64,000 nucleotides of DNA from Curtobacterium sp. MCLR17_036 (GCF_003234445.2 NZ_CP126269.1:620001-684000); one strand, 5' to 3'; shown: positions 19,109 through 27,840, counted from the first letter of the stretch. Program-made: numbers and translations. The notes: generated from the sequence alone by a model not told the origin.

Positions 19109-19149
19109 CAGGAGCGGTCGGGCCGTCGCTCGGCGACCGACCGCTCCTG
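19109..19149 (-). terminator. Stem-loop terminator of the mtnP-epimerase operon
   Basis: A perfect 13-bp stem (arms CAGGAGCGGTCGG and its complement) with a 15-nt loop that can itself pair (GCCG/CGGC) lies 6 bp after the epimerase stop. Confidence 0.7.
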
Positions 19150-19155
19150 CGTGGT

Positions 19156-20226
19156 CTACTGCACCGCGCTCCGGAGCGGGGCGGTCGCGAAGTCGCGCAT
19201 GCCCTGCTCGAAGTCGACGGCGGCCCGCCACCCGAGCTCGGCGGCGATGCGGTCCGACGACGCGGTGACGTGGCGGACGTCGCCCAGGCGGTACTCGCCC
19301 GTGACGACCGGCTGGGGGCCGTCCGGGCCGGCGATCGCCGCGGCCATGTCGCCGATCGTGTGCACGGTGCCCGAGCCGACGTTGTAGGCGCGGAACGAGT
19401 CGGCCGGCAGGTCGGCGGTCGCCGCGATCGAGGCGGCGTTCGCCCCGGCGACGTCGTCGACGTGCACGAAGTCGCGGCGCTGGGCGCCGTCCTCGAAGAC
19501 CCGAGGGGCCTCGCCACGCGCCAGGGCTGAGCGGAACAGCGACGCGACACCGGCGTAGGGGGTGTTCGCCGGCATCCCGGGACCGTAGACGTTGTGGTAC
19601 CGGAGCGCGATCGCCCGGCCACCCGTCGCACGGGCCCAGCTCGACGCCAGGTGCTCCTGGGCGACCTTCGTCTGGGCGTACACGTTGCGGGGGTCCAGCG
19701 CCGCGGCCTCGTCGATGAGCCCGGGCACGAGCGGCTGCCCGTCCGGCCCGATCGGGTCGAAGCGTCCGGCGTCCAGGTCCTCGCGGCGCCGCGCCGGCGG
19801 ACGGATCGGCTCGCCCGAGGCGGTCGTGTACGCGCCCTCGCCGTAGACGACCATCGAGCTCGCGACGACGAGCCGCCCGATGTCGTGCCGGTCCATGCCC
19901 GCCAGGACGTGGGCGGTGCCGGCGTCGTTCGACGAGACGTAGTCGGGCGCGTCCTGGAAGTCGACGCCGAGGCCGACCTTGGCCGCCTGGTGGCAGACGA
20001 CGTCGACGCCCTCGAGCGCGGCGTCGAGCGCGACCCGGTCGCGGACGTCGCCGTGCACGAACTCGATGCCCTGCTGCTGGTGGGCGAGCACGACCTCCTC
20101 CGGGGCGCCGTGCACGTCGGCCCGCAGCGAGTCGAGCACGCGGACCTCGTGGCCCTCGGCGCGCGCGCGACGGACGATGGCGGACCCGATGAAGCCGGCA
20201 CCACCGGTGACGAGCAGGCGGCTCAC
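19156..20226 (-). CDS. NAD-dependent epimerase/dehydratase (extended SDR)
   Basis: The 356-residue protein starts at GTG 20226, overlapping the phosphorylase stop by 4 nt. The N-terminus VTGGAGFIGSAIVRRA is the NAD-binding GxxGxxG motif. The SDR catalytic triad is S (VASSMVVYGE) with Y-x-x-x-K in YAQTKVAQE, and RYHNVYGPGM follows as in nucleotide-sugar epimerases. It should change the stereochemistry or oxidation state of an NDP-sugar in the cytosol. Coupling to an MTA phosphorylase gene and closeness to a glycosyltransferase operon suggest a shared glycan pathway, which remains unproven. Confidence 0.87.
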   Translation of the reverse strand: MSRLLVTGGAGFIGSAIVRRARAEGHEVRVLDSLRADVHGAPEEVVLAHQQQGIEFVHGDVRDRVALDAALEGVDVVCHQAAKVGLGVDFQDAPDYVSSNDAGTAHVLAGMDRHDIGRLVVASSMVVYGEGAYTTASGEPIRPPARRREDLDAGRFDPIGPDGQPLVPGLIDEAAALDPRNVYAQTKVAQEHLASSWARATGGRAIALRYHNVYGPGMPANTPYAGVASLFRSALARGEAPRVFEDGAQRRDFVHVDDVAGANAASIAATADLPADSFRAYNVGSGTVHTIGDMAAAIAGPDGPQPVVTGEYRLGDVRHVTASSDRIAAELGWRAAVDFEQGMRDFATAPLRSAVQ

Positions 20227-21212
20227 GCGGTGGCTCCCGGGGTCTCGGTGCCGGTGGCTGCCGGGGTCCCGGTGCCGGTCGTGCTCGCTGCGGGGGCCGC
20301 GGTCGCTTTGGCGATGCGCTCGCTCGCGCCGGCCGCGGTCGCGTTGGCGATGCGCTCGCTCGCGCTGGCCGGGGTCGCGTTGGCGATGCGCTCGCTCGCG
20401 CTGGCCGGGACGAGCTCGCGCGGGGAGAAGTCCGCCGGGATCGCGGCGACGATCGAGCCGATGGCGCGGACGATGACCTCGTTGGCGCGGGCCAGCCGCT
20501 CCATCACCATCGCGTGGGTGACCGGCTCCGCCGTGCTCGCGGCCGCCTCGTCCTCGCTCGGGGCGAGCCCGGCGTCGGCGTCGGTCACGAACGACAGGTT
20601 GACCGTGCCGATGCCGAGCTCGGCGGACAGCGGTACCTCCGGCGTCATCGTCATGTTGATGGTGTGGCCGCCGGCCTCGCGGAGCCAGACCGACTCGGCG
20701 CGCGTCGAGAAGCGGGGGCCCTGGATGACGACGCACGTGCCCGTCGGGCGGAAGGGCACGTCGAGCGCGGCGATCGCCTCGACGGCCGCACGGCGCAGGG
20801 TCGGGTCGAACGGGTCGGCGAACGACAGGTGCTGGACGTCGTCCTCGAAGAAGGTGTCCGCACGACCCCAGGTCCGGTCGATGAGCTGGTCGGTCACGAC
20901 GAAGGTGCCGGGTGCGTAGTCCGGGTGCAGGCCGCCGACCGCGCTCGACGACACGATCGCCCGGACCCCGAGCGACCGGAGCGCCCACACGTTCGCGCGG
21001 TGGTTGATGCGGTGCGGGGCGACCGAGTGCTGCCGCCCGTGCCGGGTGAGGAACGCCACACGGCGACCGGACATCGTGCCGATGCTGATCGGGCTCGACG
21101 TCGGGCCGAACGGCGTCGGCACGTCCACCTCGTCGGCGCTCCCCTCCTCGAACAGCTGGTAGAGGCCGGAGCCCCCGATCACACCGATCGTCACGGCTTC
21201 GTCGTTCTCCAC
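20223..21212 (-). CDS. mtnP: S-methyl-5'-thioadenosine phosphorylase (PNP/MTAP family)
   Basis: The enzyme starts at GTG 21212, seven bases after GGAGG. Family motifs are GVIGGSGLY (start), TRHGRQHSVAPHRINHRANVW, SSSAVGGL, QGPRFSTRAES and MTMTPEVPLSAELG, which define phosphorolysis of 5'-methylthioadenosine or a related nucleoside. The catalytic core ends near residue 262. A further 65 residues are low complexity and include three 12-residue repeats of the type ASERIANAT, which no family member needs. The fusion-like tail may be a repeat-driven extension. Overlaps the epimerase start by 4 nt. Confidence 0.85.
   Translation of the reverse strand: MENDEAVTIGVIGGSGLYQLFEEGSADEVDVPTPFGPTSSPISIGTMSGRRVAFLTRHGRQHSVAPHRINHRANVWALRSLGVRAIVSSSAVGGLHPDYAPGTFVVTDQLIDRTWGRADTFFEDDVQHLSFADPFDPTLRRAAVEAIAALDVPFRPTGTCVVIQGPRFSTRAESVWLREAGGHTINMTMTPEVPLSAELGIGTVNLSFVTDADAGLAPSEDEAAASTAEPVTHAMVMERLARANEVIVRAIGSIVAAIPADFSPRELVPASASERIANATPASASERIANATAAGASERIAKATAAPAASTTGTGTPAATGTETPGATA
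20308..20410. repeat. 36-bp tandem repeat in the 3' end of mtnP
   Basis: Three head-to-tail copies (the last partial) of a 36-bp unit beginning TTGGCGATGCGCTCGCTCGC, at 20308, 20344 and 20380. They are in frame and give the repeated ASERIANAT tail of the phosphorylase. Confidence 0.8.
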
Positions 21213-21318
21213 AGGTCCTCCGGATGGTCGTCTGCGCGGTCCGCGCGCTGGATACGCTACTGAAGCCGACCCCGGGCGAACCGGGTGGCGGCGACCCCAC
21301 CCCTGTTCGGAGGCACCC

Positions 21319-22545
21319 GTGCGAACGATCGGTCAGCACCGTGACGACCTGGCGGCGTTGCTCGCGCCGGTCCTGGCGGGACTCGGAGCGGAGCAGTGCG
21401 CGGTCGACGAGCTCGCCGCCGGCAGCAGCGCAGGTGCCGGGTGGCGTGTGCTCGCGGCACCCGTCGTGTCGCCCGTGCCGCTGCCACCGTTCGACAACAG
21501 CCAGATGGACGGCTTCGCGGTGCGTGTCGCCGACGCCGGTGACACCGTCCGGGTCGTCGAGCCGATCCCGGCCGGCGTGGTGCCCGAGCCGCTCGCGCCC
21601 GGCACGGCCGCGCCGATCATGACCGGGGCGCGGATCCCGACCGGCGCCGACGCGGTGTTCCCGGTCGAGGCCACCGGGCCCGGAGCGTTCCCCGCGGCAC
21701 TCGCCCTGCCGCAGGTGACCGTGCCGGGCGACCTGACCGCCGGCACCTTCGTCCGGACGACCGGCAGCGACCTGGCGACCGGCGCCGAGCTCGCTCCGGC
21801 CGGTGCGGTGGTCACACCGGCGCTGCTCGGCGCGCTCGCCTCGGCCGGGGTGCCGACCGTGTCGGTCCGACGGCCGCTGCGGGTGCTCGTCGTGTCGACC
21901 GGCTCCGAGCTGCAGGGCGCCGACGTCGACGCGGCGACGATCGGCGACGCGAACGGCACCGCGCTCCGGGCGGCGCTCGCCGAGGTCGGTGCCGCGTCCC
22001 GCGCCGTCCGCGTGCCCGACGACGTGCCGTCCTTCGTCGGGGCGCTCGACGCCGCGGTGGGCAGCTGGGCCGACCTCGTGCTCACGACCGGGGGCATCAG
22101 CGCCGGCGCCTACGAGGTCGTCCGCCAGGCGCTCGAGCCCCGCGGGCTCGCCGTCACCCCGGTCGCGATGCAGCCGGGCGGGCCGCAGGCGTCCGGCACC
22201 GTCGTGCTCGCCGGGCGGCCGGTCCCGGTGGTGTCGTTCCCGGGCAACCCGGTGTCCGCGCTCGTCTCGTTCGAGGTCTTCCTGCGCCCGTTGCTCGCGC
22301 CGCTCGTCGGACTGCCGGCCGAGCGGCCCGCCCAGCGCCTGCCCGCCGCCGCTGCCGCCGCGTCGCCGCCCGGCAAGCACCAGGTGCGCCGCGGTCGGGT
22401 CGCCGACGGGCTCGTGCACCTCGTCGGCGGGCCGGGCTCGCACCTGCTCGCGCACCACGCCGCCGCCACCCACCTCGTCCACGTCCCGGTGGGGGTCGAC
22501 GCCGTCGAACCGGGCGACGAACTGACCGTCTGGAGCCTCCGATGA
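21319..22545 (+). CDS. moeA: Molybdopterin molybdotransferase MoeA
   Basis: A 408-residue enzyme from GTG 21319 with GGAGG upstream. It inserts molybdate into adenylated molybdopterin. MoeA signatures are PLPPFDNSQMDGFAVR at the N-terminus, IMTGARIPTGADAV, VSTGSEL and the MPT-binding loop LTTGGISAGAYE with FPGNPVSALVSFE near the C-terminus. Four-gene operon with moaC, mog and moaE, each overlapping by 4 nt, so cofactor assembly is translationally coupled. The leader between promoter and start holds two small GC hairpins (21270-21305), meaning unknown. Confidence 0.93.
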   Translation: MRTIGQHRDDLAALLAPVLAGLGAEQCAVDELAAGSSAGAGWRVLAAPVVSPVPLPPFDNSQMDGFAVRVADAGDTVRVVEPIPAGVVPEPLAPGTAAPIMTGARIPTGADAVFPVEATGPGAFPAALALPQVTVPGDLTAGTFVRTTGSDLATGAELAPAGAVVTPALLGALASAGVPTVSVRRPLRVLVVSTGSELQGADVDAATIGDANGTALRAALAEVGAASRAVRVPDDVPSFVGALDAAVGSWADLVLTTGGISAGAYEVVRQALEPRGLAVTPVAMQPGGPQASGTVVLAGRPVPVVSFPGNPVSALVSFEVFLRPLLAPLVGLPAERPAQRLPAAAAAASPPGKHQVRRGRVADGLVHLVGGPGSHLLAHHAAATHLVHVPVGVDAVEPGDELTVWSLR

Positions 22546-23024
22546 CGACCGACCCGACCGAACTCTCCCACGTGCGTGCCGACGGGTCCGCCCACATGGT
22601 GGACGTCTCCGCGAAGGACGTCACCGACCGCTCCGCCACCGCGACCGCGACCCTGGTCACCCGTCCCGACGTCGTCGCACGCATCCTCGACGGCTCCCTG
22701 CCCAAGGGCGAGGTGATCGGCACCGCCCGCATCGCCGCGATCATGGCCGTCAAGAAGACCTCGGACCTGGTCCCGCTCTGCCACCCGCTGCCGATCGCCG
22801 GGGTGCAGGTCGACATCACCGGGGCCGACGACCGCGTGCGCATCGAGGTCGCCGTCCGCACCACCTCGCGCACCGGCGTCGAGATGGAGGCGCTCACGGG
22901 CGCGAGCGTCGCCGCCCTGACCGTGTACGACATGGTGAAGGCCGTCGACCGCGCCGCGACGATCACGGACGTCCGGGTGCTCGAGAAGCACGGCGGGCGC
23001 TCCGGGGACTGGAGCAACCGATGA
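22542..23024 (+). CDS. moaC: Cyclic pyranopterin monophosphate synthase MoaC
   Basis: A 160-residue protein that, together with MoaA, converts GTP-derived 3',8-cyclo-7,8-dihydro-GTP into cyclic pyranopterin monophosphate. Signatures seen are MVDVSAKDVTDRSATA, KTSDLVPLCHPLPI and the MEALTGASVAALTVYDMVKA stretch. Length and motifs match typical MoaC. No moaA is present in the window. Confidence 0.95.
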   Translation: MTTDPTELSHVRADGSAHMVDVSAKDVTDRSATATATLVTRPDVVARILDGSLPKGEVIGTARIAAIMAVKKTSDLVPLCHPLPIAGVQVDITGADDRVRIEVAVRTTSRTGVEMEALTGASVAALTVYDMVKAVDRAATITDVRVLEKHGGRSGDWSNR

Positions 23025-23533
23025 CCGGCGAACCGACCCGCGGCCGCGCCGCCGTCGTGGTGGTCTCCACACAGGCCGCCGCCGACCCCGCACTCGACCG
23101 CACCGGTCCGGTCATCGTGGCCTGGCTGCGCGAGCGCTCCTTCACCGTCGACGAACCCGTCATCGTGCCGGACGGGGGTGGCATCGCCGAGACCGTCTCC
23201 GCGGCGCTCGACGCCGGTGCCCGCATCGTCGTCACGACCGGGGGCACCGGGGTCACGCCGACCGACCGGACACCCGAGGCCGTCGCGCCGCTGCTCGACC
23301 TCGAGCTGCCCGGCATCATCGAGGAGATCCGTCGTCGGGGACTCGACGGCGCCGGCCCGACGGCGCTGCTCACCCGCGGGGTCGCCGGCATCAGCAGCGG
23401 TGGCGCGCTGGTCGTGACGCTGCCCGGGTCGCGCGGCGGGGTCGCCGACGGGCTCGCGGTGCTCGACGGCGTCCACGAGCACGCGCTCGCGCAGGTGCAC
23501 GGTGCAGGGCACGCGCCGCGGAGCGCGTCGTGA
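23021..23533 (+). CDS. mog: Molybdopterin adenylyltransferase (MogA/MoaB type)
   Basis: A 170-residue protein of the molybdenum-cofactor-binding fold. It has the phosphate loop VTTGGTGVTPTDRTPEA and LPGIIEEIRRRGL, as in MogA/MoaB enzymes that adenylate molybdopterin before MoeA acts. It overlaps moaC and moaE by 4 nt at each end. Whether it is functionally MogA or MoaB cannot be decided, as the pair share these motifs. Confidence 0.9.
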   Translation: MTGEPTRGRAAVVVVSTQAAADPALDRTGPVIVAWLRERSFTVDEPVIVPDGGGIAETVSAALDAGARIVVTTGGTGVTPTDRTPEAVAPLLDLELPGIIEEIRRRGLDGAGPTALLTRGVAGISSGGALVVTLPGSRGGVADGLAVLDGVHEHALAQVHGAGHAPRSAS

Positions 23534-23976
23534 GCGCCGCCCCGGACGCACCTGTCGACCGCGTCGTGCTCGCCGACGTCGTCGACCGGGCGATCAGTGT
23601 CGACGAGGTCGCGGCCGTCGCCGCGACCGAGCACGACGGTGCCGTCGTCACGTTCGCGGGCGTCGTGCGCGACCACGACGGCGGCAAGGGCGTCACCGCC
23701 CTCGACTACGAACGGCACCCGAGCGCCGGCGAGGTCATCGCCGAGGTGGCCCGCACCATCGCGGACGCACACCCCGACGTCCGGGTCGCGGTGCTGCACC
23801 GCGTCGGCGCGCTCGGCATCGGCGACGTCGCGCTCGCCGCAGCGGTGGCGTCGTCGCACCGGGCCCAGGCGTTCGCGGCGTGCGGGGAGCTGGTCGACCT
23901 CGTCAAGGAGCGGGTGCCGATCTGGAAGCACCAGCGCTTCACCGACGGCACCGACGAGTGGGTGGCGGCGCTCTGA
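23530..23976 (+). CDS. moaE: Molybdopterin synthase large subunit MoaE
   Basis: A 148-residue protein starting at GTG 23530. MoaE motifs are AVVTFAGVVRDHDGG (N-terminal loop), LDYERHPSAGE, HRVGALGIGDVAL, and the active-site block VKERVPIWKHQRF containing the catalytic lysines. It transfers sulfur from MoaD to the pterin. moaD is not next to it and must be elsewhere. Last gene of the operon; REP-like palindromes follow. Confidence 0.93.
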   Translation: MSAAPDAPVDRVVLADVVDRAISVDEVAAVAATEHDGAVVTFAGVVRDHDGGKGVTALDYERHPSAGEVIAEVARTIADAHPDVRVAVLHRVGALGIGDVALAAAVASSHRAQAFAACGELVDLVKERVPIWKHQRFTDGTDEWVAAL

Positions 23977-24079
23977 CGGGGTGCGCGCGGGGCTCACTCG
24001 ATGTCTGCGCCCACCGTCGCCCCCGCCCCGCCCCCGCTCTCGCTCCAGCACGTGGTGGTGCGGCCGCGCGGTTCGCTTG

Positions 24080-24130
24080 GTGAGCAGAAGATGTCGCCTG
24101 GTGCGCGGGGACTCGACGTCTTCTGCTCAC
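24080..24130. repeat. REP-like palindrome 1
   Basis: Arms GTGAGCAGAAGATGTCG (24080-24096) and its complement at 24114-24130 pair at 16 of 17 positions around a 17-nt loop. Confidence 0.7.
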
Positions 24131-24218
24131 TCGATGTCCGCGCCCACCCTCGGCCCCGGCATCAGCGCGTCTTCGGGACGTGGTCGGCACGTGGCGGTGC
24201 GGCCGCGCGGTTCGCTTG

Positions 24219-24269
24219 GTGAGCAGAAGGTGTCGCCTGGTGGCCGGGGACTCGACAATTTCTGCTCAC
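24219..24269. repeat. REP-like palindrome 2
   Basis: Arms GTGAGCAGAAGGTGTCG (24219-24235) and 24253-24269 pair at 15 of 17 positions. The loop length of 17 nt is the same as in units 1 and 3. Confidence 0.7.
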
Positions 24270-24343
24270 GAGATGCGCGCCCGGCGCCCGCCCCCGCACT
24301 AGCCCGTGGTGGTGCGTGACGGTGCGGCCGCGCGGCTCGCTTG

Positions 24344-24394
24344 GTGAGCAGAAGATGTCGCCTCGTGTCCGCGCACTCGACATCTTCTGCTCAC
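24344..24394. repeat. REP-like palindrome 3
   Basis: Arms GTGAGCAGAAGATGTCG (24344-24360) and 24378-24394 pair perfectly, 17 of 17, around a 17-nt loop. Confidence 0.75.
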
Positions 24395-24528
24395 GAGATG
24401 CGCCCACCTGTCCGACCCCAACCACCCCGCACGTCTCCGCCCGCAACGCCCGCACCCCGCAACGCCCGCACCCCGCCCCCCGACGAGGGCGTGGCGCGCA
24501 TCCTCCGCGGCTCTCTAGACTCACGAAC

Positions 24529-24927
24529 ATGAGCGTCCTGCTGCCCGGCATCACCGTCGTCCTGCTGGTCTTCGCCCTGATCGACATCCTGACGAAGAAC
24601 GACGACCAGATCCGGGGCCTGCCGAAGATCGCGTGGGTGATCCTCGTCATTCTGGTGCCGGTCGTCGGCAGCATCGTCTGGTTCGCAATCGGGCACGACT
24701 GGGCTCCGGGGGAACGCAACCACGGCCGGTACCTCGAGCCCGCGCGGCACGAAGACCGCTACGCCACGCTCGGCGACGCCCGGAACGCGCACGGCGACAA
24801 GCGGGTGAGCGGCACCGAGCAGGAGCTCGCGGAACTCGAGCGCGAGATCGAGTACTGGGAGGCCCAGGCCCGTCTCAAGCGGGCGAAGGAGGCCGCCGGC
24901 GAAGGCGACGCTCCCGCTGTGAACTGA
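24529..24927 (+). CDS. PLDc_N-domain small membrane protein
   Basis: A 132-residue protein from ATG 24529. Two membrane helices (LLPGITVVLLVFALIDIL and IAWVILVILVPVVGSIVWF) and the following GHDWAPGERN match the phospholipase D-nuclease N-terminal (PLDc_N) family, here without any nuclease domain. The C-terminal half is charged and probably coiled coil (QELAELEREIEYWEAQ). A TAGACT -10 box at 24516-24521 lies only 7 bp before the ATG, so the mRNA is probably leaderless. Role unknown; such proteins sit in the cytoplasmic membrane. Confidence 0.8.
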   Translation: MSVLLPGITVVLLVFALIDILTKNDDQIRGLPKIAWVILVILVPVVGSIVWFAIGHDWAPGERNHGRYLEPARHEDRYATLGDARNAHGDKRVSGTEQELAELEREIEYWEAQARLKRAKEAAGEGDAPAVN

Positions 24928-24930
24928 CCG

Positions 24931-25623
24931 GTGTCGAGCGCTGCGCCGCAGACCCCGCCCGTCTCCGAGGAGTCCTGGGACCTGGTGGCCGACACCGTCG
25001 CGGGTCGGCCGCACCCCACGGTCGAGACGGCCCGGCGCCGGCTGACCCGGGTCCTCGTCGTCTCCCTCGTCGCCGCGGTCGTCATCGGTGCGGGTGCCGG
25101 GCTGCTCGTCGGAGCATCTTCGTCGGCGTCCGGGGGCGGTCTCGACGCCCTGCTGCAGGGCGAGTCCCGTGCGGGCTGGCCCGGCGCGGTCGGGCTGGTC
25201 GGCAACCTCGTGGGGCTGCTGTGCATGATCGTCGGTGTGGTCGTGTTCCTGGTCCGGAACCGGTCGGTCGGCGCACGCGCGATCCCGCTGGCCGGTGTCC
25301 CTCGCCGCGAGCAGCAGTGGATCGGGCGGATGGCGCTGGGACGGGTGCCGTGCCCACCGCACCGCGCGGCCGAGGTGCGAGCCGTCGCCGCCGGGAAGCT
25401 CCGGACGACGGCGTCCACGGCGTTCCTCGTCGGGGGAGTCTGCGCGATCACCCTGGCGCGGGTGGTGTCCACCGAGTGGTCGGTCGTCACCGGGGTGTTC
25501 GCCATCGGCACGGGGTTCCTCGTGGTGGTGCTCGTCGCGACACTGCACACTCGTGCGCAGTGGCGCGCGTTCCTGCAGGAGACCGAGCCCCCTGCCGGAG
25601 CCGAGCCCGTCCCGGTGCGCTGA
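24931..25623 (+). CDS. Hypothetical membrane protein, four helices
   Basis: A 230-residue protein starting at GTG 24931, three bases after the previous stop and so in the same operon. Hydrophobic segments are at about residues 41-62, 86-108, 160-178 and 185-206. Between helices 2 and 3 lies a basic cytoplasmic loop (NRSVGARAIPLAGVPRREQQW). No known domain or catalytic motif is recognised. The charged, proline-rich C-terminus is short. Confidence 0.65.
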   Translation: MSSAAPQTPPVSEESWDLVADTVAGRPHPTVETARRRLTRVLVVSLVAAVVIGAGAGLLVGASSSASGGGLDALLQGESRAGWPGAVGLVGNLVGLLCMIVGVVVFLVRNRSVGARAIPLAGVPRREQQWIGRMALGRVPCPPHRAAEVRAVAAGKLRTTASTAFLVGGVCAITLARVVSTEWSVVTGVFAIGTGFLVVVLVATLHTRAQWRAFLQETEPPAGAEPVPVR

Positions 25624-25736
25624 CCCGGGCCTCCCGGCAGACCCGCAGCACGCCGCAGCGCGCCGCCGGACGCCGCCCGACGGCGCCGGACGCAGCACCG
25701 GACCGACCACCCCGCCACGCCGCCTACCCTTGAGGG

Positions 25737-27608
25737 GTGGCTCATCTCCTCGGCGCCGAGAACCTGCATCTCGAGTTCCCCACCAAGGTCGTCTTCGACA
25801 GCGTCACCCTCGGCATCGACGAGGGTGACCGGATCGGCGTGGTCGGTCGGAACGGCGACGGCAAGTCGACGCTCCTCGCGCTGCTGGCCCAGCGCCTCGA
25901 GCCGGACGACGGCCGGGTCACGCACCGCCGCGGCCTGACGATCGGCTACCTGGACCAGCGCGACATCCTGCCCGAGGGCGCGACCGTCGGCAGCACCGTC
26001 GTCGGCGACCTCGAGGAGCACGAGTGGGCCGGTGACCCGAAGATCCGCGACATCATCGGCGGGCTGGTCTCGGACATCCCGTGGGACGTCAGCGTCGACG
26101 ACCTGTCCGGTGGGCAGCGTCGCCGTGTGGCACTCGCGCGGCTGCTCGTCGGCGACTGGGACGTCCTGTTCCTGGACGAGCCGACCAACCACCTGGACGT
26201 CGAGGGCATCGAGTGGCTCGCCGGGCACATCAACCGCCGCTGGTCGTCGAACCAGGGCGGCATGGTCGTCGTGACGCACGACCGGTGGTTCCTCGATGCC
26301 GTGTCGACCGACACGTGGGAGGTCCACGACGGTGTCGTCGACCCCTTCGAAGGCGGCTACGCCGCGTACATCCTGCAGCGCGTCGAGCGTGACCGGCAGG
26401 CCGCCACGATCGAGCAGCGCCGCCAGAACCTGGCCCGCAAGGAGCTCGCGTGGCTCCGCCGCGGCGCCCCGGCCCGCACGAGCAAGCCGAAGTTCCGCAT
26501 CGACGCGGCGAACGCCCTGATCGACGACGTCCCGCCCATCCGCGACGCGGTCGCGCTGTCCCGGACGGCGACCGCGCGCCTCGGCAAGGACGTCGTCGAC
26601 CTGCTCGACGTCAGCGTCTCGTTCGACGGCACGCAGATCCTCGACCGCATCGAGTGGCGCATCGCCCCGGGGGAGCGGACCGGCATCCTCGGCCCGAACG
26701 GCGCCGGCAAGTCGACGCTGCTCAACCTCGTCTCGGGTCGGCTGCAGCCGACGAGCGGGCGGGTGAAGACCGGCAAGACCGTCCAGGTCGCGGTGCTCGA
26801 CCAGCAGCTCGCCGACCTGCAGCAGTTCGCCGACGACCGCGTGCGCGAGGTCGTGGCCCGCAAGAAGACGAGCTACGTCGCCGACGGCAAGGAGATGACG
26901 CCGTCGCAGCTGCTCGAGCGGCTCGGCTTCACCTCGGAGCAGCTCTCCACCCCGGTGAAGGACCTGTCCGGTGGGCAGAAGCGGCGCCTGCAGCTCATGC
27001 TCATCCTGCTCGACGAGCCGAACGTGCTCATCCTCGACGAGCCCACCAACGACCTCGACACCGACATGCTCGCCGCCATGGAGGACCTGCTCGACACCTG
27101 GCCCGGCACCCTGCTCGTCGTCAGCCACGACCGGTACCTGCTCGAGCGGGTCACCGACCAGCAGTACGCCGTGCTCGGCGGGCACCTGCGCCACCTGCCC
27201 GGCGGCGTCGACGAGTACATGCGGCTGCGCGAGGCCGGCACCGGTGGCGGGACCGCCTCGGCGGCTGCCGCCGCGTCCGCCGGGAGGCCCGACACCGTCG
27301 GCGGGACCGGCTCGGCCGGTGCCGTGGCCGGGTCCGCAGCCGCGGCCGGTTCCGGCGCGTCGGCTGCGGCGGCCTCCGGCTTGTCGGGTGCAGACCGTCG
27401 GACGGCCGAGAAGGAGATGTCGGCGCTCGACCGCAAGATCGCGAAGGTCGGCGCGGACCGCAAGAAGCTGCTCGACCAGTTCGCGACGCACGACCAGTCG
27501 GACTACGCCGGGCTCGGTGAGCTGCAGACGAAGCTCGGCGCGCTCGAGGCCGAGGTCGAGCAGCTCGAGGAGCGTTGGCTCGAGGTCGCGGAGCTGCTCG
27601 GGGTCTGA
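25737..27608 (+). CDS. ABC-F family ATPase (Uup/EttA-like)
   Basis: A 623-residue protein with two ABC cassettes and no membrane helices. Walker A boxes are GRNGDGKST (first) and GPNGAGKST (second); signatures are LSGGQRRRV and LSGGQKRRL; Walker B boxes are FLDEPTNHLD and ILDEPTNDLD. The inter-cassette linker follows the first cassette. A Gly/Ala/Ser-rich stretch leads into a C-terminal coiled coil (about residues 555-620), as in Uup. ABC-F proteins act on ribosomes or DNA intermediates rather than transporting. Start is GTG 25737; a TACCCT -10 box at 25725-25730 implies a leaderless transcript. Confidence 0.9.
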   Translation: MAHLLGAENLHLEFPTKVVFDSVTLGIDEGDRIGVVGRNGDGKSTLLALLAQRLEPDDGRVTHRRGLTIGYLDQRDILPEGATVGSTVVGDLEEHEWAGDPKIRDIIGGLVSDIPWDVSVDDLSGGQRRRVALARLLVGDWDVLFLDEPTNHLDVEGIEWLAGHINRRWSSNQGGMVVVTHDRWFLDAVSTDTWEVHDGVVDPFEGGYAAYILQRVERDRQAATIEQRRQNLARKELAWLRRGAPARTSKPKFRIDAANALIDDVPPIRDAVALSRTATARLGKDVVDLLDVSVSFDGTQILDRIEWRIAPGERTGILGPNGAGKSTLLNLVSGRLQPTSGRVKTGKTVQVAVLDQQLADLQQFADDRVREVVARKKTSYVADGKEMTPSQLLERLGFTSEQLSTPVKDLSGGQKRRLQLMLILLDEPNVLILDEPTNDLDTDMLAAMEDLLDTWPGTLLVVSHDRYLLERVTDQQYAVLGGHLRHLPGGVDEYMRLREAGTGGGTASAAAAASAGRPDTVGGTGSAGAVAGSAAAAGSGASAAAASGLSGADRRTAEKEMSALDRKIAKVGADRKKLLDQFATHDQSDYAGLGELQTKLGALEAEVEQLEERWLEVAELLGV

Positions 27609-27633
27609 GCCTGCGAGGGCGCGCGGCGGCGCG

Positions 27634-27689
27634 GCGCCGGTGCCGGTGCGGGCGGCGCCGGTGCCGGTGCCGGTGCCGGTACCGGTGCG
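27634..27689. repeat. GGTGCC hexamer low-complexity tract
   Basis: The gap between the ABC-F gene and the carboxypeptidase is non-coding low-complexity GC sequence with repeated GGTGCC/GGTGCG hexamers. The longest uninterrupted run is at 27658-27684. No gene or promoter is seen in it. Confidence 0.6.
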
Positions 27690-27840
27690 CGGCGGTGCAC
27701 GCTCGTGCGCGTCGGTGCGGGCGGCGCGTGCCTGTGCCGGTGCCGGCGCGTTCCGCGGAACCGAACTGCGTCCGCGCCGCGCGTTCGCGTGGTTCGGGAT
27801 CACTTCGGTCGTGCGCAGCTGCTGACGCCGCCGCTGCGGG

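Larger units (their letters stand above)
23984..24420. repeat. Intergenic array of three REP-like units plus a partial copy
   Basis: The 551-bp gap between moaE and the next gene holds no coding region. It holds three units of about 100-120 bp, each with a GCGGCCGCGCGG leader, TTCGCTTGGTGAGCAGAAG, and a GATG-GCGCCCACC-like trailer, plus a partial fourth at 23984-24010. The units differ by substitutions only in part, so they are diverged duplicates rather than an assembly artefact. Confidence 0.75.

Noticed and set aside
21213..21318. Molybdenum cofactor riboswitch in the moeA leader
   Set aside because: Only two short GC hairpins are visible; conserved Moco RNA elements are not.
23984..24420. 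CRISPR array
   Set aside because: Units are about 120-150 bp apart with palindromes and diverged sequence between, not short identical repeats with equal-length spacers; no cas genes.
27609..27840. Gene in the GGTGCC-rich gap
   Set aside because: Open frames arise from the hexamer repeats only and give Ala/Gly/Arg or Val/Pro runs.
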